From Hyposmocoma kahamanoa (Eukaryota > Arthropoda > Insecta > Lepidoptera > Cosmopterigidae), in the NCBI RefSeq assembly GCF_003589595.1, contig NW_020653852.1, positions 5,094,506-5,158,505 of the forward strand: a stretch of 64,000 bases of DNA, given 5' to 3'. The position numbers and the translations under genes are program-made. The notes beneath the pieces are model-generated. The model saw only the letters and a program-made list of their open reading frames with translations. It did no database searches and was not told the DNA's origin. Below, one piece after another: positions 11,111 through 22,055 of this stretch; position 1 is the first letter of the stretch; each line of letters begins with the position of its first letter.

Positions 11111-11815
11111 TGTACATGTTATATATGTGTGTTATTACATATATTGAGTATCATGATGTTTTTACGAACAAACACAAAGAAAAATTCCTTCGATCCGAAT
11201 GAACCCGAACCAGGACCCCTATTCTGTACTCTTCGATATTTGAACCGAATCGTTCGATTCAATATCGTTCTCAAACCGAAGGGCGCTTTCCGAGCTATTC
11301 AGAACATTCGAGTTAGTCGTTCGATTCTAATTCGGATACGATATCGTTACCCAACAGCGTTGACGGAGTTAGTCGATGAAATATATTATAAGAAAAATGA
11401 AAATCCTTTTATATATACAATTTTTAAGACTTAAAAGTCTGAAATATAAGAATGCATTACTTTTGCATTAAAATAAAATAATTAAATTGAACAAAATCCA
11501 GACTTTATTTAAAATAATAAGAGATTTCCATATTTCATGCTTTCTAAACTATAGGACGTTCGTGTTCTGAATAATGTTTGTAGCCTTTGCCGGTCGAGAA
11601 GTTCGAATAATCGTACGGGTGTGACGTCACTTCGGTTCGGTTTCGAATACGACAGTTTGACGTTCGATTCGGGTGTTGTGAATTAACATGAAAAGAAATC
11701 GATCCACAATTGAGTGACAACCTCAACATGACTACCTAATATTATATATGTATTAATAATATTTGATGATAATTTAAGCCAAGTTCGAAATAAATAACAG
11801 AAATAAGCTTCTATT
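11111..11815. other. Sequence rich in CGATTCG-type motifs, no gene
   Basis: GTTCGATTC occurs at about 11260, 11320 and 11663 and related GGTTCGGTTTCGAATACG near 11635. It may be a decayed non-autonomous element. ORFs crossing it (10829-11434, + strand) also cross the SINE and are not credible genes. Confidence 0.4.
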
Positions 11816-11972
11816 GTAGCAGTTGGCGAAATTACAACACATGGGTCTTGTCAACTTGTATCTCAGGGTGACGGGCACGGTGGCGGTGTTCCTCAGATCT
11901 TTACGATTTGAAGCTCTGATTGCCACTGTAACAGCTATGGACAGGCGTGTCGCTTACCACCAGAGCTCCAAC
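11816..11972 (+). repeat. Family A retroposon, central and 3' portion
   Basis: AAATTACAACACATGGGTC, TCAGGGTGACGGGCACGG, CTCAGATCTTTACGATTTG and GACAGGCGTGTCGCTTACC, breaking off at CACCAGAGCTCC. Confidence 0.8.
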
Positions 11973-12819
11973 TCCGCTAATTTTAAATCATCACAGTTGT
12001 GTGTCGATTGAAATGGCAGAATTTTGTATTTTTTGGTATTCTGCTCTTTAATGGCGGGTCGATGGGCACGTACATGGCGGAGTCTACTAATTATAATACT
12101 GCTAATAGAATAGCGTATTAACTAAAAAAGTGAATTTATTAAGAATAGCTGAAAAATTAGAAAGAATATTATAATTTATGGACAGGTTAAAATTTATTAG
12201 ACATCTAGACAAATCCTACTTGCCAATTAGAAGTATATTTAAAAATAACAGTAAAAAATAATTTCATATTTTTGAGTAAAGACTGTTTTGTCCAGATGTA
12301 GCTTACAAAACGTCTCATTCTGGGTTAAGTAGATATATTTTAATGGTTTCTTACAATACTCTAACAACAGTTTTATTGACGTGTAAAGAAACGACTGTTA
12401 CGTTCAGAAATGGTATTATCTTGAATTTCACATATTTTGAGTTACAACACTGTTGTAATAGCAGTGTAATTTGAAAACTAAATTGCTTTATGCAGAATAA
12501 TTTTCAGAGTAGTTTGTGTAAGGCAACCAACAACAGTCGTTAGTGGTTGAATGAATGAATGCCATTACTGCCAATGCACTGCCACTCCACTGCCATTGCA
12601 ACTAGATTTTAGCAGAATAACCAATATTATCATAATTGCAATGTAATTTCGATGGAATCTCAATGGAATTACGATGACCACTGGTGACAAGAAAATTTAC
12701 TGACTTATTTCTCCCGTCATTTCGCATCATAAAAAAAGTTAGTGCGATTGTGTACGTGATGCCGAGTATGACAACTATGTATGACAATTTAACAATTCTG
12801 CGTGATATCGGTACCTGGT

Positions 12820-13412
12820 AGTAAGACACGCCTGGCTTCAATGTCATTCAGAGCTTTAAATCGCAATAGGTACCCGGATAACCAATCACAAACTCGAAAA
12901 TTTTTTGTCCGTTGTAACGTTTGTTCGGATTTTCATTACATCGAAAACCGAAGTTGAATGTTTATCGCAAAGACACGATTAGGTTAGGTTAAGTTAGTTT
13001 TAAGAGAAAAACATTTTCCTCTCAAAATTACTTTCGAGGTTATGAAATTTCGACCAAACGTTATTTCTGGAAAATGTAATCTCGAACTTATTGATAGGTA
13101 ACCAGGTACCCGTCTTCCTGAGACATAAAGTTAACAAGTTCCACGTGCCTGTAGTTTCACCAGCAGCCTTAGAACGTATTAGTTCAGAATCTGAGAAATA
13201 ACGGTCCGAAATATCACAGAGATCATTTTATCCTTAGGTGTACAAGCGATATTCGCATTGTCTCGGATTTGAATCACAGTGCACAAGCGACATCCAAAGT
13301 GGGTCCGAGTTTTCTAGATTTGTATAGTCTCGGATTTGGAACGAAATATGAATCGGCTGCAGTGCGTAATTGCGCTTAACCATCATAAAGCGTAACGCAG
13401 TAATGACCACAT
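12820..13412 (-). repeat. Family A retroposon split by two insertions, minus orientation
   Basis: Three pieces in family A order: AAGACACGCCTGGCTTC to TTTAAATCGCAA (12823-12866), TTCCTGAGACATAAAGTT to CACCAGCAGCCTTA (13114-13180) and CGTAACGCAGTAATGACC (13389-13406). The material between them is not family A. Confidence 0.7.
12867..13112. mobile_element. Roughly 245-bp insertion with short terminal inverted repeats, inside family A
   Basis: The left end GGTACCCGGATAACC and the right end GGTAACCAGGTACCC are imperfect inverted repeats. It carries no ORF, so it would be a non-autonomous DNA element. A few TTAGG units (12978-12997) lie inside. The exact target duplication is not clear. Confidence 0.5.
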
Positions 13413-13884
13413 TACTGTCATCTTAAAACTTATAATATCTTCCAATCTCACGGTGCAATCGTAAAGGCAACAAAATGACACCGTAACAACATTTATGAAG
13501 ACAAATAGTTAGCAAAACTAATTAATTGTACGTAATTATCGCCCCCTTCGGTATAATTGTGCAGTTGGTTTGATTAATTGTTCTCTTTTAACAGAACAAT
13601 TACAGTGGATAAGAAATACGACCAATTTTCTGGCTTACCAATGCTTTTTCATGTTTTGTTGATGTTTGTTTGTGTCGGGTTAATGGTTGCCCATGGCTTG
13701 ACAATTGTGGAAATATGAGTTAGGTTTATTGTGATTGATTATACGTTGTTATTTAGCTTTCTTTTGATATTAATTTTGACATTTGTTGTAGCTTAGAGGG
13801 AGACCGGTTACCTATGACAAGTTTAAGGAGACTGGTATCATGACTGTGGTATGACAGTACATTACTCAAATATTTTATGTCCGT
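13413..13884. other. AT-rich spacer, no gene seen
   Basis: No repeat or coding signal I can support before the LINE tail that begins near 13885. Confidence 0.45.
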
Positions 13885-14354
13885 AAAAATATACATAATT
13901 TCAATAAGAAAAAAGATATCCATAATATTAACCTTAGAGCTAAGTCAAAAGTCATGGTACCACGATTTCGTTTAACCAAGGGAAACAACTCTTTTATGGG
14001 GAACTGTATACGTTTTTACAATAAGATTCCGGAGCATATATTAAGTTTATCATTTCCTAAGTTTGAAAACTACATTAAAAATATTTTGATCGAAAAATCA
14101 TATTACAAAATTGAAGACTACGTGTTAGATAAAGATGTATGGAAAGACGACACGGCTCCAGAATTCACAAAAATTTGGTTCAAAGTGTATTCCATATCAT
14201 TTAAGTTTCTTTGAAAAGAGCAATCCCTAGAGTTTCTTGCTCGTTCTTCTCAAGTAGGTCAGCGTATCGAACGAGCAGTTGCTTAAATGTGACGTTTTCA
14301 AGTGTAAATTTATTTTACCTATGGAATAAATAATCTTTGACTTTGACTTTGACT
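13885..14354 (+). mobile_element. LINE 3' end: RT C-terminus, 3' UTR and TTTGAC tail
   Basis: The frame from 13885 to the stop at 14212 reads NIHNFNKKKDIHNINLRAKS, KVMVPRFRLTKGNNSFMGNC, IRFYNKIPEHI, FENYIKNILIEKSYYKI and DYVLDKDVW. The F-R-L-.K..NSF.GN..RFYNKIP block is a conserved C-terminal signature of a lepidopteran LINE clade. A short 3' UTR with AATAAATAA leads to a tandem tail of TTTGAC units at 14335-14354, as expected for elements that end in a simple repeat. It is heavily 5'-truncated. Confidence 0.85.
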
Positions 14355-14947
14355 ATGACATTAATTTCTAAGTAATCTCATATATACGAATGTTTCTTTT
14401 TTGAAATTTTCTTTGTTCAGTCAACAATTGTTGCACCTATCGAATAATAAAAACAAACAAATTGAAAATTTTATATATAATATGTTATTGGGAAAAGGTG
14501 AGGCAAATATTTTTAATACAGTTAATACATATACAATAATACGTATAATATATATACAATACCTACATGAGCGTAACTGAAACTACATAAACGGCATTTT
14601 TTGTTTCATACTTTTCGCGGCGACGACTAAACGACAAAAATAGCTTGTTCTTCAAAATGTATAACAATAGTTCATTACCAAATAAACGACGGAACGAATG
14701 ACTCAACTGCGGTATCTAACCGATTCAGTATTCGCAATAAAAAATAATAATAATGGCAACATAGCTTTAATAACTGAAATAAATATGTCACGGGGCGGTT
14801 TATCACGCATCAAAAGTGCTTTTATCGCATAAGAAATACGTGATACAAATTATGTATATTATGTGAATTTTTATGACTCTCTTCTGAAAAATTGTCATTT
14901 TGTAGATGTGACCCGACAAAAAGAGTGCGATGTGTTAAAATTTACCA
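14355..14947. other. AT-rich sequence, no gene seen
   Basis: No ORF or repeat of note. An A/T-rich microsatellite-like patch lies at 14510-14560. Confidence 0.45.
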
Positions 14948-15154
14948 TCATTCTCGGACAAATGTTCACTACCTAATTTCCCTGGCAATTTTTATTATTT
15001 AAGTATTCGATTTTTTTATCGTGCAATATTATTTAATATTCGAGTATTGTGTCGTGAAATATTATTTAATAATTACACGATAGTATACTTGAATTAAATA
15101 TTAATAATAAAAATTGCCATGGAAATTATGTAGTGAACACTAGTCCGAGAATGA
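14948..15154. mobile_element. Foldback MITE, copy 1
   Basis: 207 bp. The left arm TCATTCTCGGACAAATGTTC, ACTACCTAATTTCCCTGGC and AATTTTTATTA is mirrored by the right arm TAATAAAAATTGCCATGGA, AATTATGTAGTGAACACTAG and TCCGAGAATGA. A shorter inner palindrome (AATATTATTTAAT) fills the middle. It has no ORF. A second copy with the same arms is at 44841-45045. Confidence 0.85.
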
Positions 15155-15672
15155 GATCTATGGATATATTCTTAATAGGATAACTCCATCATTGTTAAAC
15201 TAAAAGTTCTTCAGGGTCATCAATCGTTTAAACTCAAGTAATCATATATATTTTACTCTGTTATCTTATTATCTATACTATCTACATTATAATCTGACAA
15301 CTCGTGAGTATTGCTGCTTTCTGATTCATAAAACCAGTACAAATCCACCAATGACGTGGTATATTATCTGCACAAGATTGGAAGAAACTTGGGAATGTAG
15401 ATGACTGGTCTGCAAGTAGATGATATCCCAAAACAAATGTACCAGTGTCGACTACCATCGCTGTGAGGTCAACGTGCGATCGACTCCATTAAATGACCAA
15501 CTTGCCTGTTACGTATCATTATAGGGACAAGTGGGGGCCACGATTAAATTTGTTCAATGAATTCGTCAATGCATTCTGATGGATATAAATTGATGTGGTT
15601 CTTTTGGTCACTTTCTTTTAAAGCCAAGCGAGAGTCGACTAGACAGCATTTAGAATATTGAAATTACGCGAA
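15155..15672. other. AT-rich sequence, no gene seen
   Basis: Nothing recognisable apart from the start of the LINE tail at about 15660. Confidence 0.4.
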
Positions 15673-15915
15673 TTAATTTAGCCATCCTCTTTCTATTGGG
15701 GGACTAGACGTAGGCTGACGTTCCAACCCCTTGTTGTGGTGCATGATATTCTGAGAATTCGCACGAAGCATTAGATTTCCACATTTACGTGACGGACGGC
15801 TATGCTGTGGAATTCCCTGCTTGCAGACATATTCCCTGCACGCTGTAATTTGGGCCTTTTCAAGGCAATAGTGAATAGGCATTGAGGTCAGGTGAGATGG
15901 AGGTCAAATGACATA
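15673..15915 (+). mobile_element. LINE 3' tail, decayed
   Basis: The + strand reads LWNSLLADIFPARCNLGLF and KAIVNRH, the usual end of the RT ORF in the LINE clade also seen at 46560-47144 (LWN.LP...FP..YNLG.FK). It is followed by TCAGGTGAGATGGAGGTCAA, which also occurs in reverse complement at 46527. Frameshifts upstream show that it is dead. Confidence 0.7.
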
Positions 15916-16224
15916 CTTATTTTATATTAAAAAAAATTTCATGATTGGTTCATGAACGCACAAAACTGAGACCTATGGCGCATACAACACACACAAGTAT
16001 TTGTGGCGGAATCCTTCGCTCATTAGTTGGACGGCTATAAAGTAACAAAAAAAACCTCGACTTTGGTATAGCAAATGCTACAAATATATTACTGATACTT
16101 TCTCAAAGTTTTGTTTTGATAACCATAAAAAGAATACAATTTTAAATGGCAACACTTCGTTGACTAAAAAATTATGAAACTATTTAAATCTGAGAGTAAT
16201 GGCAAAGATAAAAAAAATATAATC
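15916..16224. other. AT-rich spacer, no gene seen
   Basis: No feature that I can support. Confidence 0.4.
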
Positions 16225-16290
16225 ATAGGAAATCGACGTTTCGGGCCCTTTACATGTCCCACTCGATAAATAGAATCATATCATCAATAC
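16225..16290 (-). repeat. Family B fragment with hammerhead-like core, minus orientation
   Basis: On the minus strand: CGAGTGGGACATGTAAAGGG then GCCCGAAACGTCGATT. The GGGAC(N)GTAAAGGGCCCGAAACG core matches six other places in the window. Confidence 0.65.
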
Positions 16291-17350
16291 TATCAAGAGT
16301 TATAATTAAGCGAATATCAAAATAGCCAGACAGCAAGACGGCTGAGATATAAATCGTGTGAAAGATCATTGCCATCACAACACGTAATGCGCAGACGCTG
16401 CCGAACAGCGCGCCCATTCATGCAGCAATGCTTGTTTTTATTTGAGTGCAGCCACGCCGAGCCGTATAGTATGTAAATGTTAACGAATCACCCATTATGA
16501 TTGTACTATATTGTGCCTCTGTAGCCAGACGCTTGGTTTGGGACAAAACTTTAAATTTTGTGTGTTAAGTCGTCATAAAAAGCTTCTGTTGAAGCCTCTA
16601 CTACTATAGCTTTGAGTTTAGTGTCATAGTAGTTGAAATTATTTTCGGTCTACGGGTGAATCCTGCACTCCAATCAAAATCCAAAAAACTGAGAGTCAAA
16701 ATTTCTGAAAGTAGGTATTTAACAATAGTGTTAGGAACACTCGAATTACTATTGCATTACTACCTGCGAATTCGGAATTTAAACTCCAAATGTTTTATTT
16801 TTCCTGCATGTCGTTTTGCTATTTGTACAACTGTTATACTAAATACTGATTCTCTATGCTTTATTATGACCATAATCTACTGTACAGTTTGTAAACTTAC
16901 CATGTAGGTAATATGCAAATGTGTTTTCTTCCATTTCAATGTTTTTCTCTTCAATATTCATTTAATTCTATAGAATGGCATAATTAATATTGCATGTCGT
17001 GTTCTTTTATGAGAAAATGCTTACGTCAACGTATAAGCGGCAATATCATGGAGAATATTGTCAACAGCGACTATAAGACCTCTCAGTTTGAATCTATTAT
17101 GGGGTATAGTCACGCCTGTTACACATTTGATTGCCTGGAATATAATGTCTCGGAATTCGTTTTATCTAATATTATTGGTTCTCATTATTTTATTCTATTC
17201 TCGAATTAGTACCTGCTTTGTTCGCAAGTTTATTGCAAAAAATCGTAATCAAATATCCGATAAATTCCTACATGCTTAAATTTATTCAAATTCAGAAGCC
17301 GCGGTTCGGAGACATCTTTAAAAAACCGGTTTTTTTGCACCTTTGGATAG
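16291..17350. other. AT-rich sequence without recognised gene
   Basis: Several short overlapping ORFs on both strands without family resemblance. On the minus strand, short open pieces such as FKHVGIYRIFDYDFLQ may belong to the coding-like relic that starts at 17351. Confidence 0.35.
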
Positions 17351-17611
17351 CTACATTTTTTTCTTACATGATCGCTGTGTATAAGTCAATGACCATGGTT
17401 CGGTAAAATGTACTATTATGTCTGTAAGGTCTTCTTCAAACATGGCTTGTATAGGTTCATTGTACTCTAGATCCTCTGTCTTAAACTTACGACTATCAGG
17501 TACTAGTATAATTTGTTTGTTGTCATTTCTTTGCGTAACATACTTTTTCGTGTGGTCTTTTGTCTTATCTGGAAACATGCCTCTTTGTACGGTACTTCCA
17601 TATTTATCCAA
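17351..17611 (-). pseudogene. Unrecognised minus-strand coding-like ORF, part of a decayed coding region
   Basis: 86 codons, hydrophilic: DKYGSTVQRGMFPDKTKDH, TQRNDNKQIILVPDSRKF and EDLEYNEPIQAMFEEDL, ending in a basic CKKKM. No motif is recognised. A family A copy (17719-17958) separates it from further open stretches at 18062-18648 on the same strand. Purine richness of this strand lowers stop frequency, so composition may explain part of the openness. Confidence 0.35.
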
Positions 17612-17718
17612 GTTTTATGGTTTCGTTAGCTTTGTTTGGAACATGTAGAAATTTTAAAAACTTTGATTACGGAATAGAATCTATTAAAGTTTTGCCATAT
17701 CGCATAGTATTTTTAATG

Positions 17719-17958
17719 ATATCAAGTGACGGGCTCAACAAATCGTGCGCCTGGTGATATGCAACACACCTGTCCATAACATTGCAGTACCACTCAAAGA
17801 TTTAAGTCACAACGATCTGAACATTGCCACTGCGCTCGTCTCACTGATACTTAAAGTTGACAAACCCCATCTGCTGTAGTTTCACTAGCGCCCCTACCCG
17901 TCAAAACGGGATCGCAGTAATTCTCACATTACTGCTGGTAGGCATGGCAAGTATGTAA
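17719..17958 (-). repeat. Family A retroposon, minus orientation
   Basis: ATCAAGTGACGGGCTCAACA, AATCGTGCGCCTGGTGATAT, GCAACACACCTGTCCATAAC, CTCACTGATACTTAAAGTTG and CACATTACTGCTGGTAGGC. The 5' end is truncated. Confidence 0.8.
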
Positions 17959-18061
17959 CTTTTTAGGGGTTCTTTCAGTGTTTTGTCAATGTACAAACAT
18001 CAAACATACCAACTAACAGATCAATGCAACGCCCATAACAATCAGGAGAAAGATTTCTAAT

Positions 18062-18648
18062 CAATTACTCAATAGCTAAGTAAATTTTATGTTCCTCTAC
18101 GTTTACATTAACATGTCGTATCGTAGATTCTTTGAACTTTGGTGGTTTCCTGTTTATTTCTCTTAAATCAAGTTGTAAGTCTGGTATATTGCATCAAAAC
18201 ATTTAATTGGTCTCTTTCACATTACCGTTATTAACTTTATATGTACCTGCGTTAGCTTGCGCAACGTTTTGTTTAGCAAAGAAAATAGATTTCGGAGAAC
18301 TCTGTTTTGCAATGTTACCGTAAGCGAATTCATTTGAATTTTGTACGGATTTCATATTTCTCAGAATATATTCTTTACTTCTGTTTTCTAATTAATTTTC
18401 CATTGTCGTTCTGGATTTCATCCATAGTTGGACGATTCTTTTAATTCCCTAAGTGACTGAACAATCAACAATATTTTTCCTTTCCATTGTTTGTTATTCA
18501 TCAGATATTCATTTTCATCAATATCATTGCTATTCCTCACACAAAATATAGGTGTCTTTAAAATAGGTTTCATGATCATTTCTGAAAATGTTCTCGTCGA
18601 CGTAGTTATGACATCATCCTTCTTTTCGGAATTTCTTTGTTCTAGCTC
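18062..18648 (-). pseudogene. Minus-strand coding-like relic with frameshifts, unrecognised
   Basis: From 18648 to the stop at 18418 there are 76 open codons (EQRNSEKKDDVITTSTRTF, SEMIMKPILKTPIFCVRNS, MNNKQWKGKILLIVQSL, RELKESSNYG). The sequence then continues in shifted frames with MDEIQNDNGKLIRKQK, MKSVQNSNEFAYGNIAKQ, SIFFAKQNVAQANAGTY and EINRKPPKFKESTIRHVNVN, ending YLAIE-stop at about 18071. The run of hydrophilic open pieces in one orientation, each broken by a stop or frameshift, suggests a decayed gene or mobile-element ORF. I do not recognise the family. Confidence 0.4.
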
Positions 18649-19439
18649 TCATTTATACTCCAATTTACACCTACACAGCTTGATTACAAACCGCAGCAAT
18701 ACAGCTTTACACCGTAATCCGAGATTACAGCCATTATGCAACGGGTCGTTGGCACAATTTGTCGAGACAACCACAAATGTGATTCATAGGTTACGTTTAC
18801 CGTACAGTGCGCTTCAGAAGTCTTTGAATAGTTGCAAATTGTGCTCAGACTTACCTAAAATGTGCCCGTTACAACATGCACAAAACTATGAATACTGTTA
18901 AATAAGGAATGTGTTTAAAAAAAATTACACGAACAAATTTAAATATAAATATAAAACAATTTCTTCCTTCCTTCGATCTGGTGCACTAATTTTGCAAACA
19001 CTTCGATCAGATCAGTCGTTAAATGTTAAAATCGACCGAGTTTTTGTAGTATGAAGAACTAATAAATTTTTATAATCCATCGTTGTAGTCTGTGTTTTGT
19101 CTGTTTGTAATATGAAATACTTCTGTTGTTGACTGTGTGGAAGTTAAATACGTTTTCTTATGAAGCCATTCAAATGTGCCATCTATTTCGAACTAGAGTG
19201 TCGAGGTGTTACGAGTTCATGCGATTCATACTATTACGTCATAGTACTTCATTGTTGAGAGATGGGCATAGTGCTGTGACCTCTGTAGTTGTTTTGACAT
19301 AATTGTGATTGAGGTATTTCTTTAGCGTGTCCACTTAGGTTATTGGTATTGATTGTTTGCCATATTTATTTATTTTTTATTTTTCGTCTGCTATTTTAGC
19401 TATGAGTACTCATTTCTGAATAAACCTCACGAATGGTCT
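18649..19439. other. AT-rich sequence, possibly more of the minus-strand relic
   Basis: The minus-strand pieces NYSKTSEAHCTVNVTYES and TTDLIEVFAKLVHQIEGRKK are open but short, and lie in different frames. There is no other feature. Confidence 0.3.
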
Positions 19440-19618
19440 GAAACTAACGCATTCACTGTACTGTGAGTACCAGAGTAATAAAATTCACTTCGAGGCACTA
19501 CCCAGAATACCCAGACCAGATTCAATATACAAAAGTTCATTTCCCATATTGGCCCTACCAGGAATCGAACCTCATTACCCAGCGTCCGCATTGCAAACCG
19601 TTGGGCCGCTGAGGTCGT
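19440..19618 (-). repeat. tRNA-derived SINE, minus orientation
   Basis: Minus-strand head GACCTCAGCGGCCCAACGGT with A box GCGGCCCAACGG, then GTAATGAGGTTCGATTCCTG with B box GGTTCGATTCC. Body: GGCCAATATGGGAAATGAAC, GGTCTGGGTATTCTGGGTAG and TACTCTGGTACTCACAG. This is the clearest full copy of the SINE family also seen at 6255, 21600, 21960 and 26700. Confidence 0.8.
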
Positions 19619-20080
19619 TTCTCTGATTACATAAAAACAATTGTTTTTTTTTTATGCTTTTCTTATTTATTTCCTCTTTAATATCTCCAACGAGATACAT
19701 TGTTTGCTACTTTGATTAAATATGAAGAATAAAAAGTAAATCATCAATTTGCAACTGCAAATAGAATATTCACATTATTTATATAACTCAATTCAATACA
19801 ATGTCAAGTAAATACTCAAGTATCCAATAGTTGATCCATTTGAAATCAATGTCGTTTAATCTACCCTACCCAATTTTACCTTCTTTTTCGAGATCATGGA
19901 CTGTGAAGATTGAGTTTGCTCAGTGTTATATCTGTACGGTGACAGTACTGACAAAATTAATAAAGCAACAAGAATAAAACGATAAACTCATTTCTTTGAG
20001 GCCTCAGTTATAAAATGTTGTTGTGTCAGTGTGCCAGCACTACTTACTTTAAGATTAAAGTTTTTCATGTCGATGGATGA
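19619..20080. other. AT-rich sequence, no gene seen
   Basis: No feature that I can support. Confidence 0.4.
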
Positions 20081-20645
20081 TGAGAGCGGTGGTAGACTGA
20101 TGATTGAACGATTCTCAATTACAAAGTCGACGGTTCCAATCTTGTGGCTACATCTACCTATCATTTACTGACTGAAGATCTCGTTGTAGAGAGTTCATCC
20201 AGGGCTACAGTACTGCCGCCTTACCTAATTCTGTCACCAAGCGGAAATGTGAGCATTGCTACGTTCCGGTTTTGAAAGGTAAGGGTGCTGGTGAAATTAT
20301 GAGTACATTGGACTTGTCAACTTATGCTTCAGGGTTACGGGCGCAGCGGCAGCGCCCCTCAGATATTTGCGATTTAAACTTCTGAACGGCGCTATAACTG
20401 CTATGGACAGGCGTGTCGCTTACCAACAAGCGCACGACTTGTTCCTCCCCTATCATAAAATCATCTACCTATGATTTCAATTTCTAAGCTGCATATATTT
20501 GTGAATGTTACTAGCAATACCTGTTGTTAACGCTGAAGGAAAACATAGTGATGAAACTTGTACATCCAAGAAGATTCACCACGTGTGAAGTCCCCCACTC
20601 GTATTTAAATTATGGCATTAACTGTTCTTAGAGAATACGTCTAAT
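20081..20645 (+). repeat. Second SINE type, split by a family A insertion
   Basis: The tRNA-like head GCGGTGGTAGACTGATGATT with B-box-like GTCGACGGTTCCAATC lies at 20088-20140. The body GAAGGAAAACATAGTGATGA, AACTTGTACATCCAAGAAG and GTGTGAAGTCCCCCACTC resumes at 20534 and ends in GATGATGATAATAAA. The same head and body occur uninterrupted at 57580-57870. The gap is filled by the family A copy at 20162-20462. Confidence 0.7.
20162..20462 (+). mobile_element. Family A retroposon with target-site duplication
   Basis: Near full-length copy (GTAGAGAGTTCATCCAGGGC, TCACCAAGCGGAAATGTGAG, GGTAAGGGTGCTGGTGAAAT, GGACAGGCGTGTCGCTTACC, CCCCTATCATAAAATC). It is flanked by the perfect 10-bp direct repeat ATCTACCTAT at 20152-20161 and 20463-20472; the next bases also agree (NATTT). 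A duplication of this length together with the A-rich 3' end indicates retroposition. Confidence 0.85.
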
Positions 20646-21590
20646 GGGTAACGATGATGATAATAAAACAGCTCGTTTAAGACCATCAAAGTGAACAGTC
20701 AAATCGACTCCGAGGAACGAATAGATGTCCAACAACAAATAACTGTACAATTCTCAAACCACATAAAGCAATTACAGTAAAAACTAGAATGCTCCACGCC
20801 TGTGTCGTCTAATGCACTCAATGTAGGAGCGGTAACTAACTTGAATAACTCGATAACGATAGAACATAAAGTATGTTTGTTATTTTTACCGAGATCCATA
20901 ACAGAGGGAGAGCCCTTTCTGATTGTTTATGTACCATAGAACCACTGGAAGTGACACCTAATGTAAGGAACTTAGTCGCAGCTTGGAATACCAACAGTTA
21001 AACATAAATACGTTTAAAAAAAAGATAAAAATACAATATTTAGGCACAGTAACAATTAAAGTTATCATCACATCACTCAATACAATACATACACACCCAG
21101 ATACAAAAAAATTAATATAAAGTGAAAACTTTAAATCTTAATCAATCTTACTTATTCGTTAATGTACTAATAGTTAAGGCAAATAAATGATAATAAGATC
21201 GGAATAAATAGTTGATTCGTGTAAATATGACAGCGCAATTTTGTGAAAGATAAAATAACAATGAAAATAATGTATTAAGTTCTAGAAACATGCAATTTAC
21301 ATTTAAATTTATACAAAGAATCGATAAAACTGTCACGCTTAGTTAAATTGCAAAATAAATCGTGTTATAAGAACGGCATATTCTTCACAAAGGCGAATTC
21401 AGGAGTATATTGGTACAACTAGGTGGGATTTATAAAAGTTTTGCTACTATGTGTCTGGGATAATCGGAATCAAATTATCGGTGTTCTTATTTTCTTTTGT
21501 TGATTTATTTTAGTGAAATGACTTTATTGTTAGTCGAAAAGGTGTTACAAATTAATAAGAAAGCGCAAACAACTACACAAATTACTTGAT
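20646..21590. other. AT-rich sequence, no gene seen
   Basis: Short minus-strand ORFs (20699, 21148) without recognisable content. Confidence 0.4.
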
Positions 21591-21740
21591 TTTAATCTAG
21601 GGAATTGTCTGTACCTGTGCAATTGAATTCACTACGCAAAATACTGAGATCGGTACCAATTTAAGAAAGTTTATTTACGAATTTGGTCCTACCTCGTGCA
21701 GTGCCCATATTCTTAACAGTTGAACTACCGAATTCACGTA
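21591..21740 (-). repeat. Degenerate tRNA-derived SINE, minus orientation
   Basis: Minus strand: GAATTCGGTAGTTCAACTGT, GCACTGCACGAGGTAGGACC, AAATTCGTAAATAAACTTTC and GATCTCAGTATTTTGCGTAG, an aligned but diverged copy of the SINE at 19440. Confidence 0.6.
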
Positions 21741-21954
21741 AATAAATTTATTAATAGCTCTAGCACGTAACACTTTGACTACAAAATAATAATTTTTGGT
21801 TACTTGAGTAGGTATTTGCTTCAACTCTCCTGTCGAGCTTTCATATCGTGTCTCAGCTAATAATGGACATAACTTTCAATTAACTCTTTGCGACATAACA
21901 TATTGAAATTCGAAATCGAACTACGTACATATAAAATTGTAAGTTCCATCCGTG

Positions 21955-22055
21955 TTGACGATAATCTCAAAATGATCCTAACGGGAATCAAATTCGGGAC
22001 TTCCTCGAGCAACGCCCACAGTTCAAACCGTTGATCTGCCGAGGTCGTCTAAATA
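21955..22055 (-). repeat. tRNA-derived SINE head, minus orientation
   Basis: Minus strand: GACCTCGGCAGATCAACGGT, TTGAACTGTGGGCGTTGC and CCCGAATTTGATTCCCGTTA. The A-box and B-box positions fit the family. Confidence 0.65.

Noticed and set aside
10829..11434. 201-codon ORF as a gene
   Set aside because: It runs across the tRNA-derived SINE and a CGATTCG-rich repeat. The protein is a translation of repeat DNA.
12975..12998. Telomeric TTAGG array
   Set aside because: Only two exact units and two imperfect ones occur. This is too short for a telomeric tract.
15673..15882. Minus-strand 69-codon ORF
   Set aside because: Antisense shadow of the + strand LINE tail (LWNSLLADIFPARCNLGLF).
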